A DNA stretch of 58,554 bases from Thalassobacillus sp043497085. Its GTDB lineage: Bacteria; Bacillota; Bacilli; Bacillales; Halobacillaceae. Below the pieces are notes generated by a model. It ran no database searches and had not been told where the DNA came from. It saw nothing but the letters and a program-made list of their open reading frames with translations. The stretch's first letter is position 1, and the number at the start of each line of letters is the position of its first letter. A program made the position numbers and the translations under genes. Shown here one piece after another: positions 50,173-58,429 of the stretch. The DNA is taken from assembly GCA_043497085.1 (NCBI GenBank), contig JBIEKI010000023.1, one strand, 5' to 3'.

Positions 50173-51207
50173 TCAGATAGTTACGATTGATTCATCATCA
50201 ATCAACTCAGAAACTACGGCTAATATTTTTTCAGGTGTTGGCAAATACAAGTCTTCTAAAGCTGGCGAGAACGGTACCGGGCTATGAGGTGCTGTAACCA
50301 TCTTGATTGGTGCATCCAGATAATCAAACCCTTTGTCTGCTACCAGTGCTGAAATATCTGTTGCTGCATTGCAGCGTGGGTTGGCTTCATCGACGATGAC
50401 CAGCCGGCTTGTCTTCTGAACGGATTTCAAAATTGAATTCTCATCCAATGGAGAAAGACTTCTAGGATCAACAACTTCGGCTTCGATTCCTTTTTGGGCA
50501 AGTTGTTCAGCCGCAGCAAGCGCTGTGTTGACTTGCTTTCCGATTGCTACAATCGTTAAGTCGTCCCCGGCACGTTTGATGTCCGCCTTTCCAATCGGAA
50601 TGGTATAATGCCCTTCAGGTACTTCGCCTTTGACGTTATAGAGGGTTTTATCTTCAAAGAACACTACCATATCGTCATCTTCTATAGCTGAAATCAGCAG
50701 TCCTTTGGCATCAGCCGGGGTGGAAGGTACAACAACCTTAACACCTGGAATTGCCGTAAACATGCCATAAAGGGTCTGGGAGTGCTGAGCTGCTGCACGG
50801 AATCCAGCCCCATGCATCGTCCGAATTACAAGGGGAATTTTTGCATGGCCGCCAAACATGTATCTTAATTTTGCACCCTGGTTCATCACTTCATCCAGAC
50901 AGCTGCCGATAAAGTCATTAAACATCAATTCAGCAATTGGCCGCATACCAGTGGCGGCAGCACTTACAGCTGCTCCAACATAGCCTGCTTCAGCAATTGG
51001 CGTATCAAGAATCCGATCCCGTCCAAACTCCTGGACTAAGCCTTTTGTTACCCCCATTACTCCGCCCCAGGCATCTTCATCTCCGAGATGATCAAGGTCC
51101 GCTCCACCGGCTACATCTTCTCCCAGCAAAATAACATTTTCATCATTTCTCATCGTTTCCTTTATCGCTTCATTAATCGCGTCAGCAAATGAAATTTGTC
51201 TTGCCAT
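50173..51207 (-). CDS. acoB: Acetoin dehydrogenase E1 beta subunit
   Basis: The 344-residue thiamine-diphosphate-dependent subunit shows ILLGEDVAGGADLDHLGDEDAWGGVMGVTKGL, DTPIAEAGYVGAAVSAAATGMRPIAE with the activating Glu, and a C-terminal transketolase domain. It cleaves acetoin with the alpha subunit to acetaldehyde and a bound acetyl group. GGAGG lies upstream of the ATG. Spacing to acoA is 3 bases, so they are translated together in equal amounts. Confidence 0.92.
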   Translation of the reverse strand: MARQISFADAINEAIKETMRNDENVILLGEDVAGGADLDHLGDEDAWGGVMGVTKGLVQEFGRDRILDTPIAEAGYVGAAVSAAATGMRPIAELMFNDFIGSCLDEVMNQGAKLRYMFGGHAKIPLVIRTMHGAGFRAAAQHSQTLYGMFTAIPGVKVVVPSTPADAKGLLISAIEDDDMVVFFEDKTLYNVKGEVPEGHYTIPIGKADIKRAGDDLTIVAIGKQVNTALAAAEQLAQKGIEAEVVDPRSLSPLDENSILKSVQKTSRLVIVDEANPRCNAATDISALVADKGFDYLDAPIKMVTAPHSPVPFSPALEDLYLPTPEKILAVVSELIDDESIVTI

Positions 51208-51210
51208 CGT

Positions 51211-52221
51211 TTATTCCTCCCCGCCTGGTTTATAGTTCACGTACACATCCGTAATCAGCTGATCGGCATCCGGCATTGGACTTTTCTCCGCAAACTCCAC
51301 AGCATCTGCGACAGCTTTCCGTACGTTTTCATCAATGGAGTGGAGCTCATCCTCGGATGCAAGATTATTCGATAACAGATGTTCCCGGAATCGAATAATT
51401 GCATCTAATTCATTCAGGTGCTGCTCCCGTTCCTCTGATGTTTTATAGGTCTGGGCATCGCCTTCAAAATGTCCATAGTTTCGATATGTGACACACTCGA
51501 TCAGACTAGGTCCTTCTCCATTACGGGCACGTTCTACCGCTCGTTGTGCCGCTTCATACACGGCCATTGTATCTTTTCCGTCCACCGTTTCACCCGGGAT
51601 ATTATATCCGGCTGCCCGATCAGCAATCGATTTACAACTGGAGGCATATTCAAACGGAGTCGATTCTCCATATCCATTGTTTTCCGCTACAAAAATGACA
51701 GGAAGGTCCCAGATAGCTGCCTGGTTGATTCCTTCATGGAAAGTTCCGTGGTTGTTGGCTCCATCACCAAAGAAGCAAACCGCAACCCCACCAGTTTTTC
51801 TTAATTTAGCCGATAAGCCTGCTCCAGTCGCCAGCGGGAAACCGCCACCGACAATACCATTTGCTCCAAGCATCCCTTTACTGACATCGGCAATGTGCAT
51901 GGAGCCGCCCTTTCCTTTACATAACCCCGTGGCTTTTCCATAGATTTCTGCCATCATGCCTTTCAAATCGCACCCTTTAGCAATACAATGTCCATGTCCA
52001 CGGTGTGTACTCGTAATGTAGTCCTTGTCATCTAAATGGGAACAAACGCCGACCGCAACCGCCTCTTCCCCAGCATATAGATGTACGAATCCTGGTATGG
52101 TTCCGGTGCTGAACGTTTCATGGACCTGATCTTCAAATCTACGAATCTCTACCATCTTCTGATACATCCATTTGGCTTTTTTAGCTGTCAGTGACTCTTG
52201 CTGGACTTCCGACACTCTCAT
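51211..52221 (-). CDS. acoA: Acetoin dehydrogenase E1 alpha subunit
   Basis: First gene of acoABCL. The 336-residue product has the thiamine-diphosphate motif GDGANNHGTFHEGINQAA...NN (about 170-200), THRGHGHCIAKG and GGSMHIADVSKGMLGANGIVGGG, typical of E1 alpha of acetoin/2-oxo acid dehydrogenases. AAGGAGGG lies 8 bases upstream. A sigma-54 promoter is located about 80 bases upstream, so the operon depends on SigL and AcoR. Whether acetoin or another 2-oxo substrate is used is supported by the AcoR gene and the gene order. Confidence 0.93.
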   Translation of the reverse strand: MRVSEVQQESLTAKKAKWMYQKMVEIRRFEDQVHETFSTGTIPGFVHLYAGEEAVAVGVCSHLDDKDYITSTHRGHGHCIAKGCDLKGMMAEIYGKATGLCKGKGGSMHIADVSKGMLGANGIVGGGFPLATGAGLSAKLRKTGGVAVCFFGDGANNHGTFHEGINQAAIWDLPVIFVAENNGYGESTPFEYASSCKSIADRAAGYNIPGETVDGKDTMAVYEAAQRAVERARNGEGPSLIECVTYRNYGHFEGDAQTYKTSEEREQHLNELDAIIRFREHLLSNNLASEDELHSIDENVRKAVADAVEFAEKSPMPDADQLITDVYVNYKPGGEE

Positions 52222-52291
52222 ACACGTCGCCCTCCTTGATTTTTGTAACGCTCTAACGGAATTTGCCTATGGAGCGTTCTACTTTTAACTG

Positions 52292-52309
52292 TTGCAAGTT
52301 TCATGCCAA
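52292..52309 (-). promoter_or_regulatory. Sigma-54 (SigL) promoter of acoABCL
   Basis: On the minus strand TTGGCATGAAACTTGCAA matches the -24/-12 consensus; GG and GC are 10 bases apart as required. The start codon of acoA lies about 70 bases downstream. Confidence 0.9.
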
Positions 52310-52315
52310 AAAAGA

Positions 52316-52341
52316 AAACGCTTACATGATAAGCGTTTTTA
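52316..52341 (-). terminator. acoR terminator
   Basis: A perfect 10-bp stem (AAAACGCTTA and its complement) with a CATGA loop. It lies between the acoR stop and the sigma-54 promoter, and also between that promoter and the AcoR sites, so it can stop acoR transcripts while allowing looping of the activator. Confidence 0.7.
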
Positions 52342-52370
52342 AACATTCATTTATTAAATTTCGACTGGAA

Positions 52371-52409
52371 AATGAGACAAATCGGGAAACTGTCTCATTC
52401 TGTCTCAAT
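52371..52409 (-). promoter_or_regulatory. Upstream activating sequence for AcoR
   Basis: AATGAGACA at 52371-52379 and TGTCTCATT at 52391-52399 form a perfect 9-bp inverted repeat with an 11-base spacer; a third half-site TGTCTCAAT follows at 52401-52409. It lies 60-100 bases upstream of the -24/-12 element, and its right end is next to the acoR stop codon (52418). Confidence 0.75.
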
Positions 52410-52417
52410 ATGTTCCA

Positions 52418-54226
52418 TTATCCCAGATTGTATTTTTTCAATTTCCGATAAAAAGTGCTGCGTGGTATCCCAAGCTGCCGGGCAGCGGCCGAAGCTTTTC
52501 CTCCGTGCTGTCTCAACGCTTTTTCAATATACTCTTTCTCCATTTGCTCACGTGTAGATAATTCAACAGAAAAACTCTTGCCACTCTCATATGGAGTAAT
52601 TTTCCGAATATAGGCTTCAACTTCTGCAGACTCTGGTGATTGCTCACCATATTCGGTATAAATACCTTCCAACACATTAAAAAGCTCACGAATATTACCT
52701 GGCCAATGGTAGCTTTGTAAAGCTCGAATAGCTTCTTCTCTCCAGGTGAACTGCCAATTTTGTTTCTGAAAATAATAATCAACTAACTCAGGGATGTCCG
52801 ACAGCCTGCTTTTTAACGGCGGCATGTGAAGAGGATAGACATATATTCGATAATAAAGATCTTCCCTGAATTGCCCTTTCTTAACGAGCACTCCAAGGGA
52901 CCTATTGGTTGCTGTAATGAGACGAAATGAGACAGGTATTGGCTTTTTACCGCCAATAGGCACTACCTTTTTCTCTTGCAGCGTACGCAGGAGGGCAACC
53001 TGGGTCTTTACCGAGATGTCACCAATTTCATCCAAAAATAATGTTCCGCCATCGGCCTGAACAATTTTTCCTTCATAACCACCCTTTTGAGCACCAGTGA
53101 ATGCTCCTCCTGTATAACCAAACAGTTCGCTTTCCAACAGGTTTTCAGGTATGGCACCACAATTGACCGCAACAAACGGGCCATTGGATTTACTGCAATC
53201 ATGAAGCGATCTTGCCATTACTTCTTTTCCTGTCCCTGTGTCTCCAGTAATATGAATGGTGACATTCTTTTCAGCAGCCTTTTTCGCACGATCTATTACT
53301 TTTTGAAATGCGCTGCTTTTCCCGGCTACACCATGAAATTGGAACGAGGAGTTCCAACCTTGGACTGCAGGTGATTTTTTTTGATTTGTTAAAGTGATTT
53401 GATGACCGATGATTTCCCTTGAATCTTTTGCGTATACAGGAGACTTTTTGTGGTTTGTCGGTAATTCAGAAATGGCAGCAGGACCATTTGTAATCGCAGG
53501 GGATGCGTAAACCAACTGGTGATTACGATTATAAAGCATGAAGGAACGGTCACTGCCTTTTTCTTCTTTCAATCCAAAATGGATTAACTCAAGCTCTTCT
53601 TCCTTCATCATATGCTGCCACTTGCTTTCAATCGCATATGCAGCAGCCACAACTGTCGCAAGCACATGTTGATAGTGATAGGGAATATAAGGACTTGAGA
53701 TGTCCAAAGCACCAATCACCTCGCCATTTTCATCTTTAATGGGCGCAGCGGAACAGCCCCAAGTTTGCGAAGCTACTGAAAAATGTTCCATGCCATTGAT
53801 GGCGATTGGTTCTCCAATTGACAATGCAGTTCCTATTGCATTCGTTCCGACTTGTTCTTCCGTCCATTTCACGCCCTCTGTAAAGTTTATCTGACCCGCT
53901 GTAGCTTTCACTTGTTTCTCCCCTACCATCCGAAGGACATAGCCGTCACGATCGACAAGAAGCAAAATCACATTAGAATCATGGTACATTGCTGCAAGCT
54001 TTTTGATAAAGGGTTCTGCCAATTGTATCAAGCGGCTATTTTCTCTTCTCCGTTTCTGTAACGCATCATAAGACAACAATTGGGTTCCTTTCCCGTTGTA
54101 AGGGTCGACCCCAAGACTTCTACAATGGTTCCACGATGTTTGAATTCGCTCATTAATACGTGAATCATCCAATACACCTTCCTGGACAAATCGTCTCCAA
54201 TCACCTTTTGTGATTTGTTCCACCAC
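52418..54226 (-). CDS. acoR: Sigma-54-dependent activator AcoR
   Basis: Enhancer-binding protein that activates the aco promoter. Domains: N-terminal GAF-type sensor (about residues 70-205, with EEQVGTNAIGTALS); a linker; AAA+ domain with Walker A GDTGTGKE (332-339 on the longest frame), GAFTGA (378-383) for sigma-54 contact, Walker B GTLFLDEIGD; and a C-terminal Fis-type helix-turn-helix (ASAAARQLGIPRSTFYRKL). No receiver domain, as in AcoR. A longest frame begins at GTG 54238, but GTG at 54226 or 54223 has better spacing from GAGGTG/AAGGA; the start is uncertain by five residues. It is upstream of acoA, not downstream as in B. subtilis. Confidence 0.92.
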   Translation of the reverse strand: MVEQITKGDWRRFVQEGVLDDSRINERIQTSWNHCRSLGVDPYNGKGTQLLSYDALQKRRRENSRLIQLAEPFIKKLAAMYHDSNVILLLVDRDGYVLRMVGEKQVKATAGQINFTEGVKWTEEQVGTNAIGTALSIGEPIAINGMEHFSVASQTWGCSAAPIKDENGEVIGALDISSPYIPYHYQHVLATVVAAAYAIESKWQHMMKEEELELIHFGLKEEKGSDRSFMLYNRNHQLVYASPAITNGPAAISELPTNHKKSPVYAKDSREIIGHQITLTNQKKSPAVQGWNSSFQFHGVAGKSSAFQKVIDRAKKAAEKNVTIHITGDTGTGKEVMARSLHDCSKSNGPFVAVNCGAIPENLLESELFGYTGGAFTGAQKGGYEGKIVQADGGTLFLDEIGDISVKTQVALLRTLQEKKVVPIGGKKPIPVSFRLITATNRSLGVLVKKGQFREDLYYRIYVYPLHMPPLKSRLSDIPELVDYYFQKQNWQFTWREEAIRALQSYHWPGNIRELFNVLEGIYTEYGEQSPESAEVEAYIRKITPYESGKSFSVELSTREQMEKEYIEKALRQHGGKASAAARQLGIPRSTFYRKLKKYNLG

Positions 54227-54369
54227 GGAATCCTTCACCTCTTTGAATGGTTTTAAATTTAGTCAGAAAAAGAGCATACTACTTCTTTTATTCGATTAAA
54301 ATTATTATGTTTCCTCCCCCCTATCACTCAATTTTCCGAAAATTTCTACATATATTTTAAAACCGAATA

Positions 54370-54440
54370 AGAAAATCGCTCTTTCTTCGTTGAAAAAAAA
54401 CCCTACACTCACGTTGACTACTTTCTATCTTGTCATTTAA
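54370..54440 (+). pseudogene. Possible remnant of a sortase active-site region
   Basis: In one frame this reads KKNPTLTLTTFYLVI and then a stop. The stretch is close to the active-site region KPTLTLTTCYPF of the sortase at 46785-47402, with the catalytic Cys replaced by Phe. Nineteen bases are identical in DNA (ACACTCACGTTGACTACTT). In another frame just after, SENRPPCLVAG resembles the late Arg motif. No intact gene is present. It may be chance, but the in-frame match argues for a decayed copy. Confidence 0.35.
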
Positions 54441-54527
54441 GCGAGAACCGACCTCCATGTTTAGTGGCAGGTCGTAGCGGGAAAAAATTTATATAACCCA
54501 ATTCCAACAGAAAGGATGAGTACTACT

Positions 54528-54695
54528 ATGGCAAGAAAGGCACAGTATCAGCCTGTTGGCGGAAATGGGATTGATCCAACAGATGCACAGGAAGTCCACT
54601 ATGCGAAAGAATTCAAACAGGCAGATAAAGCTGGTGGATATCGAAAGCAGAAAGTCAATGAAGCAAAAAGAGAAAATCCTGATTTAAAACAATAA
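54528..54695 (+). CDS. Small hydrophilic protein (55 aa)
   Basis: Not recognised. MARKAQYQPVGGNGIDPTDAQ... is a short, soluble, Lys/Gln/Glu-rich protein with no membrane helix. The ATG is preceded by AAAGGATGAG, though spacing is long (11 bases), and the gene is followed at once by a strong terminator, so it is probably expressed. Composition resembles small spore-associated proteins, which is only a hint. Confidence 0.6.
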   Translation: MARKAQYQPVGGNGIDPTDAQEVHYAKEFKQADKAGGYRKQKVNEAKRENPDLKQ

Positions 54696-54702
54696 GTCAC
54701 AA

Positions 54703-54731
54703 AAAAAGCAGCTTTTCATAGCTGCTTTTTT
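54703..54731. terminator. Bidirectional terminator
   Basis: AAAAAGCAGCT pairs with AGCTGCTTTTT around a 6-base loop, with an A-run on the left and a T-run on the right. It ends the small gene and faces the ABC permease gene. Confidence 0.85.
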
Positions 54732-54802
54732 ATGGCTTCATTTTCAATAAGTTTTATAATAGATGCCGGATTTCGTAAACTTATAGATACTAGCCCGCTT
54801 AT

Positions 54803-55630
54803 TCAAGCGTTAGCTCGTTTGAAGCTGAGTGTTGCCAGTAACACGAGCACAACGGCGAATCCAAGGATGAACATGACTTCTGCAAACATCGTCACTTGTT
54901 GGCCGAAAACAGTAAGGTTTAGCCCCATCGCGTCCAGTACGGGCGAAGGCATACTTTCGATATCAATCATAATTTTTTTCATGACATCCACACCATAGGT
55001 GACAGGATTAACCTTCACAATGAAGTCCATCCAGGGTGGCATATTATTGACAGGGAATAATGCGCCCGATAAGAAGATCATCGGCATGACAAGAACTTGC
55101 ACCGTAAGCTGGAAGCCTTGAGTGGACCTGATGAAACTTGCAAATAATAACCCCAGTCCTGATAAAGCACAACCTAATAAAAACATGAACGGGATGACCT
55201 GAACCAGTGCCGTAATAGTATAAGACAACCCCAAGAATGGAATAAGCAAAAAAAGGATGACACCCTGAATCGTTGCAATTGTAGCTGCTCCGAGCATCTT
55301 TCCTATAGCAATACTCACGCGTGATATTGGGGACACAAGAATCTCTTTCATATAGCCGAAATCTTTATCTTCTATGACTGACATTGCTGAAAAAATAGAA
55401 GTCATTAAAAGTGTCATCGCTACGATTCCCGGAAAGACAAATTCTACATAATTGAAATCTTCCGCTCCTGCCGGCATGCTTCCTGTCATCATTGTTTCCA
55501 TCGTTCCGCTCATTCCTCCACCGAAAATCAATAAAAATAAAATCGGCATGGTAAATGAACCGAAAAGCCTCGCTCTGTCCCTGAAAAATTTTGTTAAGTC
55601 GCGTTGCCAGATAGCAATAATTCCTTCCAT
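54803..55630 (-). CDS. ABC-2 type transporter permease (DrrB-like)
   Basis: The 275-residue permease has six hydrophobic helices (about residues 22-40, 65-85, 107-130, 140-165, 172-190 and 240-262) and the ABC-2 signature EILVSPISRVSIAIGKMLG typical of drug and lipid exporters. It is 10 bases after the ATPase gene. The start MEGIIA follows AGGAGG by 6 bases. Together with the ATPase it should form a dimer exporter of a hydrophobic compound; the substrate is unknown. Confidence 0.9.
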   Translation of the reverse strand: MEGIIAIWQRDLTKFFRDRARLFGSFTMPILFLLIFGGGMSGTMETMMTGSMPAGAEDFNYVEFVFPGIVAMTLLMTSIFSAMSVIEDKDFGYMKEILVSPISRVSIAIGKMLGAATIATIQGVILFLLIPFLGLSYTITALVQVIPFMFLLGCALSGLGLLFASFIRSTQGFQLTVQVLVMPMIFLSGALFPVNNMPPWMDFIVKVNPVTYGVDVMKKIMIDIESMPSPVLDAMGLNLTVFGQQVTMFAEVMFILGFAVVLVLLATLSFKRANA

Positions 55631-55640
55631 AAGCAGCCTC

Positions 55641-56573
55641 CTATTCCTCTGTTTCTCCGATTTTTCTACCTGTGAATGCCAGGAATACATCGTTCAGTGT
55701 CGGCTTACGGATATTCAGTCTTGTAATCGGGATTTCTAATGTTTTTATGAAAGACGAAATAAATGCGTCACTGCTGGCCACTTTCAGGTGTATGGTATCC
55801 CCTTCTACAGTCACTTCTGCGCCCTGGACTTTTTCCTCGATTTCAGTTAAAGCCTGGTTGTTGTCCTCTGTGGACAGTTCAATGATGTCACCGCCCAGCT
55901 GGTCTTTCAGGGCTGTTGGAGAATCAATGGCAATGATTTCGCCTTGATCCATGATAGCGACACGGTCACTGATTTCGGCTTCATCCAAGTAGTGGGTGGT
56001 GAGGAACATCGTGATTCCTTCTTTTTCCTTCAGCTTCAAAATATATTCCCACAAATGCGCTCGTGTCTGTGGGTCCAACCCCACCGTCGGCTCATCCAAA
56101 AACAATACTTTCGGATAGTGGAGAAGGCCCCGGGCAATTTCCAGACGTCGCTTCATTCCGCCGGAGAATGTCTCGACACGCTGCTCCTGCTCCTCTATCA
56201 GATCGACAATTTGTAATACTTCCTGAATCCGTTCCTGGCGTTTACCTTTAGGGACATTATAAAAGCGGCAGTGCAGCATTAAGTTCTCTTTTGCCGTCAA
56301 TTTTTTATCGAGCGTGTTTTCCTGAAAAATAATACCGATACTCCCGCGCACGGAATCTTTATGTTTATTTACATCATAGCCATTGATCACAATGCTTCCT
56401 GACGTTGGTTTCAGCATCGTGCAAATCATGTTAATGGTCGTACTTTTTCCGGCCCCGTTCGGGCCAAGAAAGCCGAAGATTTCTCCCTCTTCCACTTCAA
56501 AATCAATACCTTTAACAGCTTCTGTTTTTTTATATTTTTTCGTTAAGTCTTTAACAGAAATGATAGTTCCCAA
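55641..56573 (-). CDS. ABC transporter ATP-binding protein (DrrA-like)
   Basis: The 310-residue ATPase has Walker A GPNGAGKST (37-45), a Q-loop IGIIFQENTLDKKLTA, signature FSGGMKRRLEIA, Walker B VLFLDEPTVGLDP and a switch His in TTHYLDEAE. The C-terminal extension (about 220-305, ending with RKPTLNDVFLAFTGRKI) is typical of daunorubicin-resistance-type ATPases. It is divergent from a MarR gene with an operator-like palindrome between, suggesting inducible export. Confidence 0.92.
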   Translation of the reverse strand: MGTIISVKDLTKKYKKTEAVKGIDFEVEEGEIFGFLGPNGAGKSTTINMICTMLKPTSGSIVINGYDVNKHKDSVRGSIGIIFQENTLDKKLTAKENLMLHCRFYNVPKGKRQERIQEVLQIVDLIEEQEQRVETFSGGMKRRLEIARGLLHYPKVLFLDEPTVGLDPQTRAHLWEYILKLKEKEGITMFLTTHYLDEAEISDRVAIMDQGEIIAIDSPTALKDQLGGDIIELSTEDNNQALTEIEEKVQGAEVTVEGDTIHLKVASSDAFISSFIKTLEIPITRLNIRKPTLNDVFLAFTGRKIGETEE

Positions 56574-56593
56574 GACTTGTCTCCCCCATCTGA

Positions 56594-56617
56594 AATAGTT
56601 ATGATATAATAACTATT
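56594..56617. promoter_or_regulatory. MarR-type operator overlapping a -10 box
   Basis: AATAGTTAT and ATAACTATT form a perfect 9-bp inverted repeat with a 6-base spacer. It contains TATAAT at 56605-56610, a candidate -10 box for the MarR gene, and lies 20 bases upstream of the exporter gene on the other strand. Binding would shut off both directions. Confidence 0.65.
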
Positions 56618-56675
56618 AAACATTATCCGCTTAAAATCAAAAGAAGTCAACGTGAACGGGCGTAGGAGGAAAAGG

Positions 56676-57128
56676 ATGAAAAAAACAGAAGAAAGCATGG
56701 ATGAGCTGGTTGATCAAACACTATCCATCATTCCAATTTTACCTAAAAAATTATTCAGCAAAGTTCAGCTGCTGCAAGAAGAAGACTTACACCCTACTCA
56801 CTTTCATATACTGCACCTCGTAGAGCAGGAAGAGGCCCTTCGCATGTCGGAAATCGCCCAGAAGCTTACGATTAAAAAATCGAATCTAACTCCATTGGTC
56901 TATAAATTGATTGAGAAAAATTTAATTATCCGTAAAAAAGGAAAAAAAGACCGAAGGGTAACGTTCATAGAATTGACTGAGCAAGGGAAGTCTTTTTTAG
57001 CTGAAAAAAAAGTGCTGATGGAAAACATACTGAAAGAACGATTGTCCTCCTTGACGGACGAAGACCAGCACAAACTCTATAATGCTTTTACCGACCTTTC
57101 AGACGTCTTATCTAAATTAGAAGATTAG
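56676..57128 (+). CDS. MarR-family transcriptional regulator
   Basis: The 150-residue protein has the winged helix-turn-helix with MSEIAQKLTIKKSNLTPLVYKLIEKNLI (about 58-86), followed by the wing KKGKKDRRVTFIELTEQGK and a dimerising C-terminal helix. AGGAGG lies 6 bases upstream of the ATG; an earlier GTG in frame is inside the site. Divergent from the exporter genes; likely represses them and itself until a ligand binds. Confidence 0.9.
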   Translation: MKKTEESMDELVDQTLSIIPILPKKLFSKVQLLQEEDLHPTHFHILHLVEQEEALRMSEIAQKLTIKKSNLTPLVYKLIEKNLIIRKKGKKDRRVTFIELTEQGKSFLAEKKVLMENILKERLSSLTDEDQHKLYNAFTDLSDVLSKLED

Positions 57129-57130
57129 AA

Positions 57131-57160
57131 AAAAGCGAGCCAAAAGTGCTCGCTTTCTTG
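57131..57160. terminator. marR terminator
   Basis: AAAGCGAGC pairs perfectly with GCTCGCTTT around 7 bases. T-rich sequence follows on the plus strand and A-rich on the minus side, so it can also serve the convergent gene. Confidence 0.75.
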
Positions 57161-57178
57161 TTTGGACCATACAAATAT

Positions 57179-57526
57179 TTAATTTCTGCTGGAATGATAA
57201 AGGAAAACATTCAGGTTTTCATTTTCATCGATAGTACCCAGCAAAATATCATTCACGTTGATGTTGTTGTATGTAAGTGAAAGTTTGTTTAACAGCCATC
57301 CTTCGTCTTTTCCCAGCTGTTCTAATTCTTTATAGTCAATCTTTTTTTCTTTGATTACCGTTTTAGGAAGCTTAAATGGTTTAACTGGCGCACCAAACGT
57401 CGATGGGGTCAGTGGCTGGTATTGGGACCGTAAAAAGAAGGAAACCGTTCCTCCAGGTTCACCGACGATTGCTCTTAACATCCATTGAACCGCAGTAAGA
57501 GTCTCTTGAGAGCTGAAAAACTCCAC
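57179..57526 (-). CDS. Hypothetical protein (115 aa)
   Basis: Not recognised. Starts MEFFSSQETLTAVQWMLRAIVGEPGGTVSFFLRSQY, with a mid-protein Lys-rich stretch (PKTVIKEKKIDYKEL) and a Tyr/Asn-rich end. No signal or strong membrane helix. The start is GTG with GGGGGAG 5 bases upstream. Monocistronic, convergent with the MarR gene. Confidence 0.65.
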   Translation of the reverse strand: MEFFSSQETLTAVQWMLRAIVGEPGGTVSFFLRSQYQPLTPSTFGAPVKPFKLPKTVIKEKKIDYKELEQLGKDEGWLLNKLSLTYNNINVNDILLGTIDENENLNVFLYHSSRN

Positions 57527-57682
57527 ACATACTCCCCCTTAACATACAATCACTATCCTATTTTTCGCCAATTCACCTTAAATTATCAAAGATTATAAGA
57601 AAAAATTCTGCTAATAAAAGTCACAACTCGTGCATGCAAAACAGATTGATTTCCCGATTTTTGTAAAAATATCTCGATATAT

Positions 57683-57700
57683 GTAAAACGATTTTTACAG
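57683..57700. promoter_or_regulatory. Palindromic operator-like site
   Basis: TGTAAAA and TTTTACA form a perfect 7-bp inverted repeat with a CGAT spacer, next to a further TGTAAAAAT at 57663. It lies between two divergent unknown genes (57179-57526 and 57780-58271). A regulator is not identified. Confidence 0.35.
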
Positions 57701-57779
57701 GGATTTTTGTCGCTTTGTCGAATTTCAATGATATAAGGTATTAGCATAATAACTTAACATAATAAGAAAGGGTGTAAGT

Positions 57780-58271
57780 ATGTTGAAAAACAGTTTATTT
57801 AAATGGATGCCCTATAAAGACCAGGATACAAGCGAAAGAAAACTCGTGGATGTCATGAAGCGATTGAAAATCAACGACTTCCAATTCAATTGGGATCGAA
57901 ACAGCTGCTATATTGAGTTTGAATATAAAGAACAGTCTTACCGATTGGAACATTCTGTTGAAAAAGCAAAACGGAAAGGCATCCTATTAAAAAACGGAGT
58001 AGAATGTTTGGCGGCACTGACCCAGACGCTCGAAGATCTATGTACGATTATTGATCGCGGCACCTATCCATTTGAAACATGGATAGCAGGTATGCAGCAG
58101 CCCGCATCAGAAAAAGAAACCCCGGAAGTTAAAGAGGAAAATCAAGTATCTTCCGAGGTATCTAATCCTACTGAAATTAAAAACAATAAAGAGTTCATTC
58201 CTTTTAGAAAGGATGCTACTGTAAGAGACTTTGAGCGGAAGCAGGTTATCAACGGTGGACAGCGAAAATAA
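57780..58271 (+). CDS. Hypothetical protein (163 aa)
   Basis: Not recognised. An N-terminal part (about 1-105) with alternating strands and helices (NDFQFNWDRNSCYIEFEYKEQ) looks like a folded domain; the C-terminal third (about 108-163) is rich in Glu, Lys, Ser and Asn and likely disordered. No signal or membrane helix. AAAGGGTG lies upstream of the ATG. It is followed by a long hairpin and then the intron-like sequence. Confidence 0.65.
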   Translation: MLKNSLFKWMPYKDQDTSERKLVDVMKRLKINDFQFNWDRNSCYIEFEYKEQSYRLEHSVEKAKRKGILLKNGVECLAALTQTLEDLCTIIDRGTYPFETWIAGMQQPASEKETPEVKEENQVSSEVSNPTEIKNNKEFIPFRKDATVRDFERKQVINGGQRK

Positions 58272-58363
58272 TCATAAATGTGGAATAGCTGTGTAAATTG
58301 CATATCAATTCAATTACATTGCTGATAACTGACCTTCTATTCTAGTAATATATATAAAGATGG

Positions 58364-58418
58364 GCAGCAAGCACACCAGCGCCTCCCCCTGGCGCTCGGT
58401 ACGCTTGCTGTCTTTTAC
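58364..58418 (+). terminator. Long hairpin terminator of the preceding gene
   Basis: GGCAGCAAGC with GCTTGCTGTC as outer arms and GCGCC/GGCGC as inner arms, followed by TTTTA on the plus strand. It lies about 90 bases past the stop at 58271. Confidence 0.65.
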
Positions 58419-58429
58419 ATTGAAACATA

